Source of the DNA: Parvibaculum sp035325945 | GTDB lineage: Bacteria > Pseudomonadota > Alphaproteobacteria > Parvibaculales > Parvibaculaceae | Length of the DNA stretch: 64,000 nucleotides | Assembly: GCF_035325945.1 (NCBI RefSeq) | Contig: NZ_DAOKYX010000007.1 | Span: 55,580 to 119,579, forward strand | Reading direction: 5' to 3' | Shown: positions 1 through 9,168 of the stretch, piece after piece | Position numbering within the stretch: position 1 is the stretch's first letter | Layout: the number at the start of each line of letters is the position of its first letter | Notes under the pieces: model-generated | Database searches by the model: none | What the model was told of the DNA's origin: nothing | What the model saw: the letters and a program-made list of their open reading frames with translations, nothing else | Made by a program: the position numbers and the translations under genes

Positions 1-1611
1 AATCTGAACTTCGATCGGGGCGACATCACCGACGCGATCGGCCGCGTCACCGCCGACGTTCACGCCAAGTGGGGCAATTACGGCGCCTTCGTGCGTCCGA
101 CCGCCTTCTACAACGCGGTCTATGCCCGGAACGACCTGCGCTTCCGCGACCTGCAGCGCGACGGCAAGGAGCAGCTCGAATACAACGTCAACGTGCTCGA
201 CGCCTTCGTTTACGGCAATTGGGACGTTGACGGCCATGCCACGACGCTTCGCGTCGGCAAGCAGGCTCTCAACTGGGGCGAGAGCATCTTCATCTCCGGT
301 GGCGTGAACAACTTCCAGGCCTTCGATGTCACCGCGCTTCGCACGCCGGGTGCGGAACTGAAGGACGGCATGACGCCCATGCCGATGGTCTATGGCTCCT
401 TCGCGGCGACCGATGCGCTGACGATCGAAGCCTTCTGGCAGTTCTCCTACAAGCGCACGGAACTCGATCCGGCCGGTTCGTTCTTCTCGACGGACGACAT
501 CGTCGGCCGCGGTTCGCTGCCCGCCTTCTCTGTCGGAATCAACGACAGGATCGGTCTGGCCGCCATCTCGCTTCCCCGCGAGGGCGACCGTGGCGCGAGC
601 GACCGCAACCAGTTCGGCCTCGCCGCGCACTACTACGCGGACAATGTCGGAACGGGCACCGATTTTGGCCTCTACTTCACGCGCTATTCGAGCCGCCTGC
701 CCTATCTGGGCTTCACCAATGGCGGTGAGACCTTCGCCGAGACCTGCGCCAATCCGCTCTATGGCCTCGACTGTTCCACAGCAGCCGGTGTTAACGCGGC
801 CTTCGTCATCGGCTCGAACAACGCCTCCTATTTCTACGACTTCCCGACCATCAACACGATTGGCGCGAGCTTCAGCACGACGGTCGAGGGCACGGCGCTC
901 TCGGGCGAAGTCACCTTCTCGCCCAAGATGGCATTCGGCATCTCCGACGCCGAACTCAACGCCTCGCAGATGGACGGGCTTGGTGCATCGCCCTTCCTCT
1001 CCGGTGGCGGTTGCGTACCCCCGGCCTGCCGCTTCAGCAGCCTCCCCTTCGCGCCTGGCGCCGGGCAGTCGACGCTCGCGCATATCGACCTCAATGCCTG
1101 GCAGGGGCAGATCGGCACGATCTCGGCTTTCTCGACGACGGACTTCCTGCCGCGCAATCTCGGCGCGGATAGCGGTGCCTTCATCGTCAACGCCGGTTTC
1201 GTCTATGTGCCGGATGCGGGCGCCTACCCGCTCAACCGCGCCGGCCCCGAGGGTGGCATCCGCAACCCGTTCGCGGCAGCTCTGCTGACGAGCGGCGCCG
1301 GCAACCCGCAATACGCGACGAGCTTCTCGTCGGGCTATCGCGCGCTCGTGGTCGTCGACTATCCGAACGCCTTCGGCACGGCGGTCACCATCTCGCCGAA
1401 GATCGTCTGGCGTCATGACGTGCTCGGCTACGCGCCGGGGCCGAACACGGCCGGTTATCTGAAGGGCCTCAAGACGGTCTCGCTCGGCGCGGATGCGAAG
1501 TATCAGGCGATCAAGGCCAGCCTGAGCTGGACCTCGAGCTTCGGCGCCGGCTGGTACAACGCTGTCTCCGATCGCGACTTCGCGATGGCCAGCATTTCCT
1601 ACGCGTTCTGA
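1..1611 (+). CDS. DUF1302 family outer-membrane protein (5' truncated by window edge)
   Basis: The reading frame is open from base 1 to the TGA at 1609-1611, so the gene starts upstream of the window and about 536 residues are visible. The protein is rich in alternating polar/aromatic beta-strand segments, has many Gly/Asn/Tyr turns, and ends in an aromatic residue (SISYAF). Such an ending is typical of outer-membrane beta-barrels recognised by BamA. The sequence style (strands such as LRVGKQALNWGESIFISGG) matches DUF1302 proteins, which in proteobacteria often sit beside DUF1329 and RND-type exporter genes used in hydrophobic-compound transport. That role is family knowledge only, since the upstream neighbours are outside the window. 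An internal GTG at 91 could be mistaken for the start, but conserved sequence continues before it. Confidence 0.8.
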   Translation, partial: NLNFDRGDITDAIGRVTADVHAKWGNYGAFVRPTAFYNAVYARNDLRFRDLQRDGKEQLEYNVNVLDAFVYGNWDVDGHATTLRVGKQALNWGESIFISGGVNNFQAFDVTALRTPGAELKDGMTPMPMVYGSFAATDALTIEAFWQFSYKRTELDPAGSFFSTDDIVGRGSLPAFSVGINDRIGLAAISLPREGDRGASDRNQFGLAAHYYADNVGTGTDFGLYFTRYSSRLPYLGFTNGGETFAETCANPLYGLDCSTAAGVNAAFVIGSNNASYFYDFPTINTIGASFSTTVEGTALSGEVTFSPKMAFGISDAELNASQMDGLGASPFLSGGGCVPPACRFSSLPFAPGAGQSTLAHIDLNAWQGQIGTISAFSTTDFLPRNLGADSGAFIVNAGFVYVPDAGAYPLNRAGPEGGIRNPFAAALLTSGAGNPQYATSFSSGYRALVVVDYPNAFGTAVTISPKIVWRHDVLGYAPGPNTAGYLKGLKTVSLGADAKYQAIKASLSWTSSFGAGWYNAVSDRDFAMASISYAF

Positions 1612-1656
1612 CGCTGACTTGACGGCATCCCTGCCCCCCAGAGATGCCGGCATACA

Positions 1657-1697
1657 CCGCCCCGGGAAGGCCAGTCCTCCCCGGGGCGGCATTTTTT
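1657..1697 (+). terminator. Rho-independent terminator after the DUF1302 gene
   Basis: A perfect 10-bp stem (CCGCCCCGGG at 1657-1666 pairing with CCCGGGGCGG at 1680-1689) encloses a 13-base loop. After CA comes a run of six T (1692-1697). It lies 46 bases after the DUF1302 stop and before the que genes, so it separates the two transcription units. Confidence 0.85.
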
Positions 1698-1704
1698 GGG
1701 CCGC

Positions 1705-1733
1705 TTGACGGCGGCGGCCGCCTCCTGTTCAAA
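1705..1733 (+). promoter_or_regulatory. Possible promoter of the que operon
   Basis: TTGACG (1705-1710) is followed by a 17-base spacer and TTCAAA (1728-1733), just after the upstream terminator and 22 bases before the queC start. The -10 element is poor (3 of 6), so this rests mainly on position and on the -35 box. Confidence 0.35.
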
Positions 1734-1755
1734 AGCCTCGAACCGGAGAAAACCG

Positions 1756-2469
1756 ATGCCAGATCGCAGCAATTCCAAGGCTCTCGTGCTCTTCTCGGGC
1801 GGACAGGATTCGACGGTCTGCCTCGCCTGGGCGCTCGAGCGTTATGATGCCGTCGAAACGGTCGGCTTCGACTATGGCCAGAGCCATGCGGTCGAGCTTA
1901 CCTGCCGGGCGCGGCTGCGCGAGGAAGTCGCCAGCGCCTTTCCGAGCTGGGCGCCGCGGCTCGGCCCCGATCACATGCTCCACCTCACCGAACTCGCGGC
2001 CATCAGCGAAACGGCGCTGACCCGCGATGTCGCCATCGAAATGGACGAGAACGGCCTTCCGAACACCTTCGTGCCCGGCCGCAATCTCCTGTTCTTTACC
2101 TATGCGGCGGCGCTTGGCTACAGGCGCGGCGCCGGCACGCTTGTCGGCGGTATGTGCGAAACGGACTATTCCGGCTATCCCGACTGCCGGAGCGATACGA
2201 TCCAGACGCTTGCGAAAGCGCTCTCGCTCGGCATGGCGCGGCATTTCACCATCGAAACACCCTTGATGTGGATCGACAAAGCTGCCACATGGGCGCTGGC
2301 GGAAGAACTCGGCGGACCGGCGCTGGTGCACATCATCGTCGAGCATTCGCATAGCTGCTATCGCGGCGACCGCACACATCGCCATGACTGGGGTTATGGA
2401 TGCGGCACATGCCCGGCCTGCGAATTGCGGGCCAGGGGTTATGCGGCCTATATGGCCGCGAAGGCTTGA
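1756..2469 (+). CDS. queC: 7-cyano-7-deazaguanine synthase QueC
   Basis: This 237-aa cytosolic enzyme converts 7-carboxy-7-deazaguanine to preQ0 with ATP and ammonia, the last step before reduction to preQ1. The N-terminal PP-loop SGGQDST (residues 14-20) binds ATP. The C-terminal cysteines in CYRGD...CGTCPAC form the family's zinc site. The ATG at 1756 is preferred because GGAG stands 7 bases upstream and homology begins at once (KALVLFSGG); the frame is open further upstream, but that part lies in the terminator region. It is the first of four tightly packed que genes; queE starts 4 bases after its stop. Confidence 0.95.
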   Translation: MPDRSNSKALVLFSGGQDSTVCLAWALERYDAVETVGFDYGQSHAVELTCRARLREEVASAFPSWAPRLGPDHMLHLTELAAISETALTRDVAIEMDENGLPNTFVPGRNLLFFTYAAALGYRRGAGTLVGGMCETDYSGYPDCRSDTIQTLAKALSLGMARHFTIETPLMWIDKAATWALAEELGGPALVHIIVEHSHSCYRGDRTHRHDWGYGCGTCPACELRARGYAAYMAAKA

Positions 2470-2473
2470 GCTC

Positions 2474-3106
2474 ATGTATTCGGTGAAGGAAATCTTTTAC
2501 ACGCTGCAAGGCGAAGGCGCGAATGCGGGGCGGCCGGCCGTTTTCTGCCGGTTCGCGGGCTGCAATCTGTGGACCGGTCGCGAGGAGGATCGCGCACGGG
2601 CCGTCTGCACCTTCTGCGACACGGATTTCGTCGGCACGGATGGCCCGGGCGGCGGCAAATTCGCCGATGCGGCCGTCCTTGCCGATGCGGTCGAGCGCGC
2701 CTGGGCGGCTGGCACGCACGCGCATCGCTTCGTCGTCTGCACGGGCGGCGAACCGCTGCTGCAACTCGACGCGCCGCTCATCGCCGCCCTTCATGAGCGC
2801 GGTTTCGAGATCGCGGTCGAAACCAACGGCACGATCGCCGCGCCCGAAGGCATCGACTGGATCTGCGTGAGCCCCAAGGCCGATGCGGAGCTGAAACAGC
2901 TCTCAGGCAGCGAACTCAAGCTCGTCTATCCTCAGGACAAGGCCCGCCCCGAGCGGTTTGAAAGTCTGGATTTCAGCCATTTTCTGCTGCAGCCCATGGA
3001 TGGACCCCATGTCGCAGAGAACACCAAGGCCGCGACCGACTATTGTCTCGCTCATCCGAAGTGGCGGCTTTCGCTGCAGACACACAAGATGATCGGTATT
3101 CCCTGA
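2474..3106 (+). CDS. queE: 7-carboxy-7-deazaguanine synthase QueE
   Basis: This 210-aa radical-SAM enzyme rearranges 6-carboxytetrahydropterin to 7-carboxy-7-deazaguanine. It opens with the family's MYSVKEIFYTLQGEG. The [4Fe-4S] ligands are spaced C-X14-C-X2-C (CNLWTG...AVCTFCDTDF), the variant seen in one QueE subclass rather than the classical CX3CX2C. A glycine-rich CTGGEPLLQ motif for SAM follows. The ATG at 2474 lies 4 bases after queC; a longer in-frame reading from 2384 overlaps queC and lacks homology. The stop TGA shares its A with the queD ATG (TGATG), which implies translational coupling. Confidence 0.95.
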   Translation: MYSVKEIFYTLQGEGANAGRPAVFCRFAGCNLWTGREEDRARAVCTFCDTDFVGTDGPGGGKFADAAVLADAVERAWAAGTHAHRFVVCTGGEPLLQLDAPLIAALHERGFEIAVETNGTIAAPEGIDWICVSPKADAELKQLSGSELKLVYPQDKARPERFESLDFSHFLLQPMDGPHVAENTKAATDYCLAHPKWRLSLQTHKMIGIP

Positions 3107-3495
3107 TGCGCATTTACAAGGAATTCCTTTTCGACGCGGCGCATTTTCTGCCCTATGCGGCCGACGGCCATCCCAATCGCCGGATGCATGGCCATTCCTT
3201 CCGCGCCGTCGTCTGGCTGGAGGGAAAGCCCGCGGCGGAAACCGGCCTCGTGCGCCATTTCGAGGATGTCGAACGCGAACTCTTGCGCGTGCGCGAAAAG
3301 CTCGATCATCGTCTGCTGAACGAGATCGAGGGGCTCGAATTCCCGACACTCGAGCGCATCGCCATGTGGATCTGGGACGAACTCAAGACACCGCTGCCCG
3401 AAATCGCACGGATCGAAATTCATCGCGCCTCCTGCAATGAAGGATGCGTCTACGATGGTCCGCAGGCGGAAAAGAACGAAGGAAGGCCCGCATGA
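3106..3495 (+). CDS. queD: 6-carboxytetrahydropterin synthase QueD
   Basis: This 129-aa protein belongs to the PTPS/QueD family and makes 6-carboxy-5,6,7,8-tetrahydropterin from dihydroneopterin triphosphate. Zinc ligands are visible as the His of FDAAHFLPY and the HGH of MHGHSF. The catalytic Cys lies near the C-terminal HRASCNEGC. The start ATG at 3106 overlaps the queE stop by one base, and the gene overlaps queF by 4 bases (ATGA, 3492-3495). An upstream in-frame ATG at 3043 lies inside queE and is rejected. Confidence 0.95.
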   Translation: MRIYKEFLFDAAHFLPYAADGHPNRRMHGHSFRAVVWLEGKPAAETGLVRHFEDVERELLRVREKLDHRLLNEIEGLEFPTLERIAMWIWDELKTPLPEIARIEIHRASCNEGCVYDGPQAEKNEGRPA

Positions 3496-3947
3496 GCAAG
3501 TCGAAGCTGACGCAGCTTGGCGCGAAGGTGGAGATTCCCGTCTCCCCCGAGACGGCGGAACTCGAGCGCGTGCCGAACCCGCATGCCGATGCGAATTATG
3601 TCGCGCGCTTCACCGTGCCCGAATTCACCTCGATCTGCCCGGTGACGGGACAGCCCGATTTCGCGCATCTCGTCATCGACTACGTGCCGGGAAAGTGGCT
3701 CGTCGAATCGAAGTCGCTGAAGCTCTATCTGCAATCCTTCCGCAATCACGGCGCGTTCCACGAAGACTGCACGGTGGCCATCGGCAAGCGGCTTGCGAAG
3801 ACGCTCGCGCCGAAATGGCTCCGCATCGGCGGCTACTGGTATCCGCGCGGCGGCATTCCCATCGATGTCTTCTGGCAGACGGGCAAGCTCCCGGCAGGCG
3901 TCTGGGTTCCCGATCAGGGCGTCGCCCCCTATCGCGGGCGTGGCTGA
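3492..3947 (+). CDS. queF: NADPH-dependent 7-cyano-7-deazaguanine reductase QueF (short type)
   Basis: This 151-aa enzyme reduces the nitrile of preQ0 to the amine preQ1, the free base later exchanged into tRNA. The catalytic Cys (residue 49, in TSICPVTGQPDF) and the partner Asp (residue 56) are in place, as is the QueF signature ESKSLKLYLQSFRNH from residue 72. The length fits the unimodular YkvM-like class rather than the double-length E. coli type. The ATGA overlap with queD fixes the start. No tRNA-guanine transglycosylase or queA gene lies in the window, so the later queuosine steps must be encoded elsewhere. Confidence 0.95.
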   Translation: MSKSKLTQLGAKVEIPVSPETAELERVPNPHADANYVARFTVPEFTSICPVTGQPDFAHLVIDYVPGKWLVESKSLKLYLQSFRNHGAFHEDCTVAIGKRLAKTLAPKWLRIGGYWYPRGGIPIDVFWQTGKLPAGVWVPDQGVAPYRGRG

Positions 3948-3959
3948 ATCCTGAACTGA

Positions 3960-3979
3960 CGAAAGGGCTGGCCCTTTCG
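3960..3979 (+). other. Stem-loop after queF
   Basis: CGAAAGGG (3960-3967) pairs perfectly with CCCTTTCG (3972-3979) around a CTGG tetraloop, 13 bases after the queF stop. There is no T-run, so it may be an mRNA 3'-end stabiliser or part of a factor-dependent terminator rather than an intrinsic one. Confidence 0.5.
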
Positions 3980-4046
3980 CCGCCGATCCTGTCAAACTCT
4001 CCGAAAATCAAACGCCGATCAAAACGGCGGACCGGGGAGCGACGAC

Positions 4047-4952
4047 ATGCCGAAACTTGAAACTCTGCCTGCCACCGCGACGACGGACGAAATCCTGTCG
4101 ATCCTCAATCGCGACGGAGCGCTCATCCTGAAGGATGTTCTGAGCGCCGCGCAGGTGCGCGCCGTGCGCGACGAGATCATGCCCTATGTCGAGGCGACGG
4201 AGCCGGGCCGCGACGATTTCACGGGCAGGCTCACCACGCGGACGGGCGCGCTTGTCTCCCGTTCGCCGACGTCGCGCGAGATGATCGCCCATCCCAAACT
4301 CGTCGAGGCCGCGGCGAACTTCCTCAAGCCCTATTGCGAGCGTATCCAGCTTCATCTCACACAGGTCATCCGCATCAGGCCCGGCCAGCCGAAGCAGCCG
4401 ATCCATCGCGACCGCTGGGCATGGGGCACATTCCTCAAGGACATCGAGCCGCAATTCAACACGATCTGGGCCGTTACCGAATTCACGCATGAAAATGGCG
4501 CAACCCAGGTCGTGCCCGGAAGCACCGGCTGGCCGGACGACCGCCGTCCGACCACGGACGAAATCGGCTATGCAGAAATGTCGCCCGGCTCGGTGCTCGT
4601 TTATACCGGCTCGGTCTTTCATGGCGGCGGCGAAAATATATCGAGCGGCGACCGCATCGGCATCAACATCACCTATACGCTCGGCTGGCTCCGGCAGGAG
4701 GAGAACCAGTATCTCTCCTGCCCGCCCGAGATCGCGCGAACGCTCTCGCCCGAACTTCAGGCGCTGATCGGCTATGCGCTGGGGAGCTATGCGCTCGGCT
4801 ACTACACGCCGCCGCTTCCGGCGGGCAAAGGGCCGGAGCTTGTGCCGCCGGACTTCGCGCTCAATGGCAACGCGTCCGGCTCGGCATTCGGATCGGAGGA
4901 TTTGCTGCAGTCGCTGTCGGAATCGGTCAGCGCCAAGGAACCGGCGCGATAA
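4047..4952 (+). CDS. Phytanoyl-CoA dioxygenase (PhyH) family protein
   Basis: This 301-aa protein is predicted to be a non-haem Fe(II)/2-oxoglutarate-dependent oxygenase. The iron-binding facial triad is visible as H120-x-D122 (QPIHRDRWAW) and H192 (VFHGGGEN). R203 (GDRIGIN) is a likely 2-oxoglutarate carboxylate ligand. The substrate cannot be read from the sequence; PhyH members hydroxylate acyl chains, small metabolites or natural products. It stands alone between the que operon and the convergent kdsA. The start ATG at 4047 follows GGGGAGCGACGAC, a reasonable ribosome site. It is probably cytosolic, with no signal peptide. Confidence 0.85.
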   Translation: MPKLETLPATATTDEILSILNRDGALILKDVLSAAQVRAVRDEIMPYVEATEPGRDDFTGRLTTRTGALVSRSPTSREMIAHPKLVEAAANFLKPYCERIQLHLTQVIRIRPGQPKQPIHRDRWAWGTFLKDIEPQFNTIWAVTEFTHENGATQVVPGSTGWPDDRRPTTDEIGYAEMSPGSVLVYTGSVFHGGGENISSGDRIGINITYTLGWLRQEENQYLSCPPEIARTLSPELQALIGYALGSYALGYYTPPLPAGKGPELVPPDFALNGNASGSAFGSEDLLQSLSESVSAKEPAR

Positions 4953-4965
4953 GCCGGCCGGGCAC

Positions 4966-4989
4966 AGGAGGCGCGGCCATGCGCCTCCT
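4966..4989. other. Stem-loop between convergent PhyH and kdsA genes
   Basis: AGGAGGCGC (4966-4974) pairs with GCGCCTCCT (4981-4989) around a 6-base loop, in the 54-base gap between two convergent stops. It could end transcripts from both sides, but neither side has a T-tract. Confidence 0.45.
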
Positions 4990-5006
4990 GATCAGGCGCC
5001 TCCCGC

Positions 5007-5840
5007 TCAGGCGGATTTCGCCAGCTCGTCGAATTTCTTGAGGTTGGCGAGCAGCCCCTCAAGCTCGGAAAGCCTGACCATGTTCGGGCCGTCGGAGGGC
5101 GCGTTGTCCGGGTCCTGATGCGTTTCGAGGAAGACCGCGCCGACACCGAGCGAAACCGCCGCGCGCGCGATATGGGGCACCATGCGGCGGTCGCCGCCCG
5201 AGGCCGTGCCCTGCCCGCCGGGCTGCTGGACCGAATGCGTGGCATCGATCACGATCGGGCATCCGCACTGCTCCTTCATGATCGGAATGGCGCGCATGTC
5301 GTTGACGAGCGTGTTGTAGCCGAAGGAAACGCCCCGCTCCGTCGCCAGCACGTTCGGATTGCCGGAATCGACGACCTTCGCCACCACGTTCTTCATGTCC
5401 CAAGGCGCGAGGAACTGGCCCTTCTTCACATTGACGACCCGGCCGGTGCGCGCCGCCGCATCGAGGAGATCGGTCTGCCGGCAGAGAAACGCCGGGATCT
5501 GAAGCACATCGACGACATGCGCCACTTCCTTGCATTGCTCGCGCTCATGCACGTCCGTCAGCACGGGCACGTCGAGATCGCTGCGCAGATCCTCGAAGAT
5601 GGGCAATGCGAGGTCGAGGCCGAGCCCGCGCTTGGCATTGCGGCTCGTCCGGTTCGCCTTGTCGAACGAGGTCTTGTAGATGAAGCCGATGCCGAGCTTC
5701 GTCGCGATCTCCTTGATCGCGCCGGCCATGTCGAAGGCGTGCTGGCGCGTTTCGAGCTGACACGGCCCCGCGATCAGCGTGAACGGCCTGTCGTTGCCGA
5801 TTTCGAGATTGCCGACCTTGACGATGGCATTCGCTTGCAT
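5007..5840 (-). CDS. kdsA: 3-deoxy-8-phosphooctulonate synthase KdsA
   Basis: This 277-aa cytosolic aldolase condenses phosphoenolpyruvate with arabinose 5-phosphate to give KDO 8-phosphate, the precursor of the inner-core sugar of lipopolysaccharide. Family signatures include LIAGPCQLET near residue 20, FKASFDKANR-like FDKANRTS, VTDVHE (as LTDVHER) and DATHSVQQPGG. An added Cys in AGPCQLE resembles metal-dependent KdsA enzymes, which use a Cys/His/Glu/Asp metal site. The ATG at 5840 is chosen because homology starts there (MQANAIVKVGN). It begins 8 bases after pyrG ends and is the last gene of the tpiA-secG-pyrG-kdsA run. Confidence 0.95.
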   Translation of the reverse strand: MQANAIVKVGNLEIGNDRPFTLIAGPCQLETRQHAFDMAGAIKEIATKLGIGFIYKTSFDKANRTSRNAKRGLGLDLALPIFEDLRSDLDVPVLTDVHEREQCKEVAHVVDVLQIPAFLCRQTDLLDAAARTGRVVNVKKGQFLAPWDMKNVVAKVVDSGNPNVLATERGVSFGYNTLVNDMRAIPIMKEQCGCPIVIDATHSVQQPGGQGTASGGDRRMVPHIARAAVSLGVGAVFLETHQDPDNAPSDGPNMVRLSELEGLLANLKKFDELAKSA

Positions 5841-5848
5841 GGGACGAC

Positions 5849-7477
<1,629 letters not shown>

Positions 7478-7593
7478 GGGCCCTTAACGTACACCAACAA
7501 AATGATTCGGATCGTCAAACCTTGGCCCACAGGGCGGGTCTGACGCAAATAGCTGTGAATTACGCCCGTTCGTGCCGATCGGGCCGGGTTCTT

Positions 7594-8019
7594 TTATTGC
7601 GCGCGCGGCACGCTGGGTTCCGCCGGGGCCGTCTTTGGCGCCTGGGGCGCCTCGGGGGCCGGAGCCGTCTGCGGCGCGGCGGCGGGCTTTGCGGCCTTGT
7701 CGTCGAGGCCGGAGCCAAGCGGCGCCGGAATGACCGGTGCCGGAGCCTGCGTGCCCGCGGGAGCCGGAGCCACCCTGTCGAGCAGCGATCCGCCCGAGCC
7801 GCCACGAGCGGCCAGAATGACAAGGCCGAGGCTCGTGGCGAAGAAAATCGTCGCCGCGATGGCCGTTCCGCGGGTGAGCGCGTTGCCGGCGCTCCGCCCC
7901 GTCATCAGGCCGCCGCCCCCGCCAATACCGAGAGCCCCGCCTTCGGAGCGCTGCAGGAGCACGAGCACGACGAGCGCGATCGCGACCATCAGGTGGATTA
8001 TGAGCAGGATGGTGGCCAT
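7594..8019 (-). CDS. secG: Protein translocase subunit SecG with Pro/Ala-rich tail
   Basis: This 141-aa inner-membrane protein is the small subunit of the SecYEG channel. It has two membrane segments: about residues 3-23 (ILLIIHLMVAIALVVLVLLQ) and 53-72 (TAIAATIFFATSLGLVILA), separated by the glycine-rich cytosolic loop LGIGGGGGLMTGR typical of SecG. After residue 75 comes a low-complexity Pro/Ala-rich extension common in alphaproteobacterial SecG. The ATG at 8019 (MATILLIIHL) matches family starts; an upstream ATG at 8049 adds ten unrelated residues. It lies between tpiA and pyrG on the same strand. Confidence 0.92.
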   Translation of the reverse strand: MATILLIIHLMVAIALVVLVLLQRSEGGALGIGGGGGLMTGRSAGNALTRGTAIAATIFFATSLGLVILAARGGSGGSLLDRVAPAPAGTQAPAPVIPAPLGSGLDDKAAKPAAAPQTAPAPEAPQAPKTAPAEPSVPRAQ

Positions 8020-8136
8020 GTCGCCTCGGAATCCGGTCTGTTCATGCAACGGGGCCGCCCGTCAGGGCAGCAATGCGCCGGGGTTTTAGCGCATGCGGCC
8101 CCACGTTTCCAGCCCCACCCCTTCGGGCCTCATCCT

Positions 8137-8916
8137 TTAACCTTTAATATAGGCTGAGATGATGCCGTAGAAATCCTCGGCCTTGAGGCTCGCGCCGCCG
8201 ACAAGCGCGCCGTTCACGTTGGGAACGGCCATGAGTTCGGCTGCGTTGGAGGGTTTCACGGACCCTCCATAGAGAATGCGCATGGCGGCCCCTTCCGCGC
8301 CATAGCGCTTCACCAGCGCGGCCCGGATGGCGGCATGGACCTTGGCCACGTCGGCCGAGGTCGGCGTCCGGCCGGTTCCGATCGCCCAGACCGGCTCATA
8401 GGCGATGACGGTCGTCTTCGCCGTCGCGGCCTTGGGCAGCGAGCCGGAAAGCTGGGAGCGGATGACCTTGAGCGTTTCGCCCGCGTCGCGCTGCGCTTCC
8501 GTTTCGCCGATGCAGACAATGGCGACGAGGCCCGCGCGCCAGGCCGCCTCGGCCTTCGCCCGCACCTGCGCGTCCGTTTCTCCGTGGTCGGCGCGGCGCT
8601 CGGAGTGGCCGACGATGACGAAGCCCGCCCCGGCATCCTTCAGCATTTCCGCGCTGATATCGCCCGTATGGGCGCCGGAGGCCGCGGCATGGCAGTCCTG
8701 CGCGCCGATGGCGATCCGGGTTCCCCTGGCTTCATCCTTCAGCAGCGAAACGAGCGTCGCGGGCGGGCAGACGAGCACATCGCAGGCAGGGCGGCCACCC
8801 TTCGCCAGCCGCCGGGCAAGGCCGGCCAGCTCCTTCTTCGAGGCCTTGAGGCCGTTCATCTTCCAGTTGCCCGCGACAAGCGCCTTGATGCGCGGTGCCT
8901 TTGCCGTAGCCGCCAT
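8137..8916 (-). CDS. tpiA: Triose-phosphate isomerase TpiA
   Basis: This 259-aa cytosolic (beta/alpha)8 enzyme interconverts dihydroxyacetone phosphate and glyceraldehyde 3-phosphate. All active-site motifs are present: GNWKMNG (substrate Lys), IVGHSERR (electrophilic His) and AYEPVWAIGTG (catalytic Glu, flexible loop). LYGGSVKPSNA binds phosphate. The ATG at 8916 is the first with homology; the frame stays open to 9141 but that part lies in the region shared with the divergent ppiD promoter. It is probably the first gene of tpiA-secG-pyrG-kdsA. Confidence 0.96.
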   Translation of the reverse strand: MAATAKAPRIKALVAGNWKMNGLKASKKELAGLARRLAKGGRPACDVLVCPPATLVSLLKDEARGTRIAIGAQDCHAAASGAHTGDISAEMLKDAGAGFVIVGHSERRADHGETDAQVRAKAEAAWRAGLVAIVCIGETEAQRDAGETLKVIRSQLSGSLPKAATAKTTVIAYEPVWAIGTGRTPTSADVAKVHAAIRAALVKRYGAEGAAMRILYGGSVKPSNAAELMAVPNVNGALVGGASLKAEDFYGIISAYIKG

Positions 8917-8938
8917 AAACTTTAAGTCCCTGCCTTGC

Positions 8939-8956
8939 GAAGCCCGGTCGGGCTTC
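8939..8956 (-). other. Hairpin in the tpiA leader
   Basis: GAAGCCC (8939-8945) pairs with GGGCTTC (8950-8956) around a GGTC loop, 23 bases upstream of the tpiA start. There is no T-run, so it would act, if at all, as a leader structure in tpiA mRNA. Confidence 0.35.
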
Positions 8957-9045
8957 CGTGATAGCCGTGTCGATCTATCAGAGAGCCGACGACTCGCCAA
9001 ACCGTTTTCGCTTGGAAAATCAATCGCGAAGCCGATCCAACCCGC

Positions 9046-9074
9046 TTGCGGCCTCAGTTGGCCGCACCTATCAT
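9046..9074 (+). promoter_or_regulatory. Possible promoter of ppiD-trpE
   Basis: TTGCGG (9046-9051), a 17-base spacer and TATCAT (9069-9074; 5 of 6 match) lie 94 bases before the ppiD start, in the divergent region between tpiA and ppiD. The -35 element is weak. Confidence 0.4.
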
Positions 9075-9168
9075 GCGGCCTTTCTGAAAGGCTGCGGCGG
9101 ATTGTCCGGCGGCTACAACCAAACGGCCTGTCCCGCAGCAACGGCCCAACTCAGCGGAAAGACGACGA

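Noticed and set aside
1612..1755. A preQ1 riboswitch before queC
   Set aside because: The gap holds a terminator and a short leader; no preQ1 aptamer-like pseudoknot sequence (C-rich loop with A-rich tail) was seen.
8144..8154. TTAA...TTTAA near the tpiA end as a CtrA site
   Set aside because: The spacing is 3 rather than 7 bases, and it lies at the 3' side of tpiA, not near a promoter.
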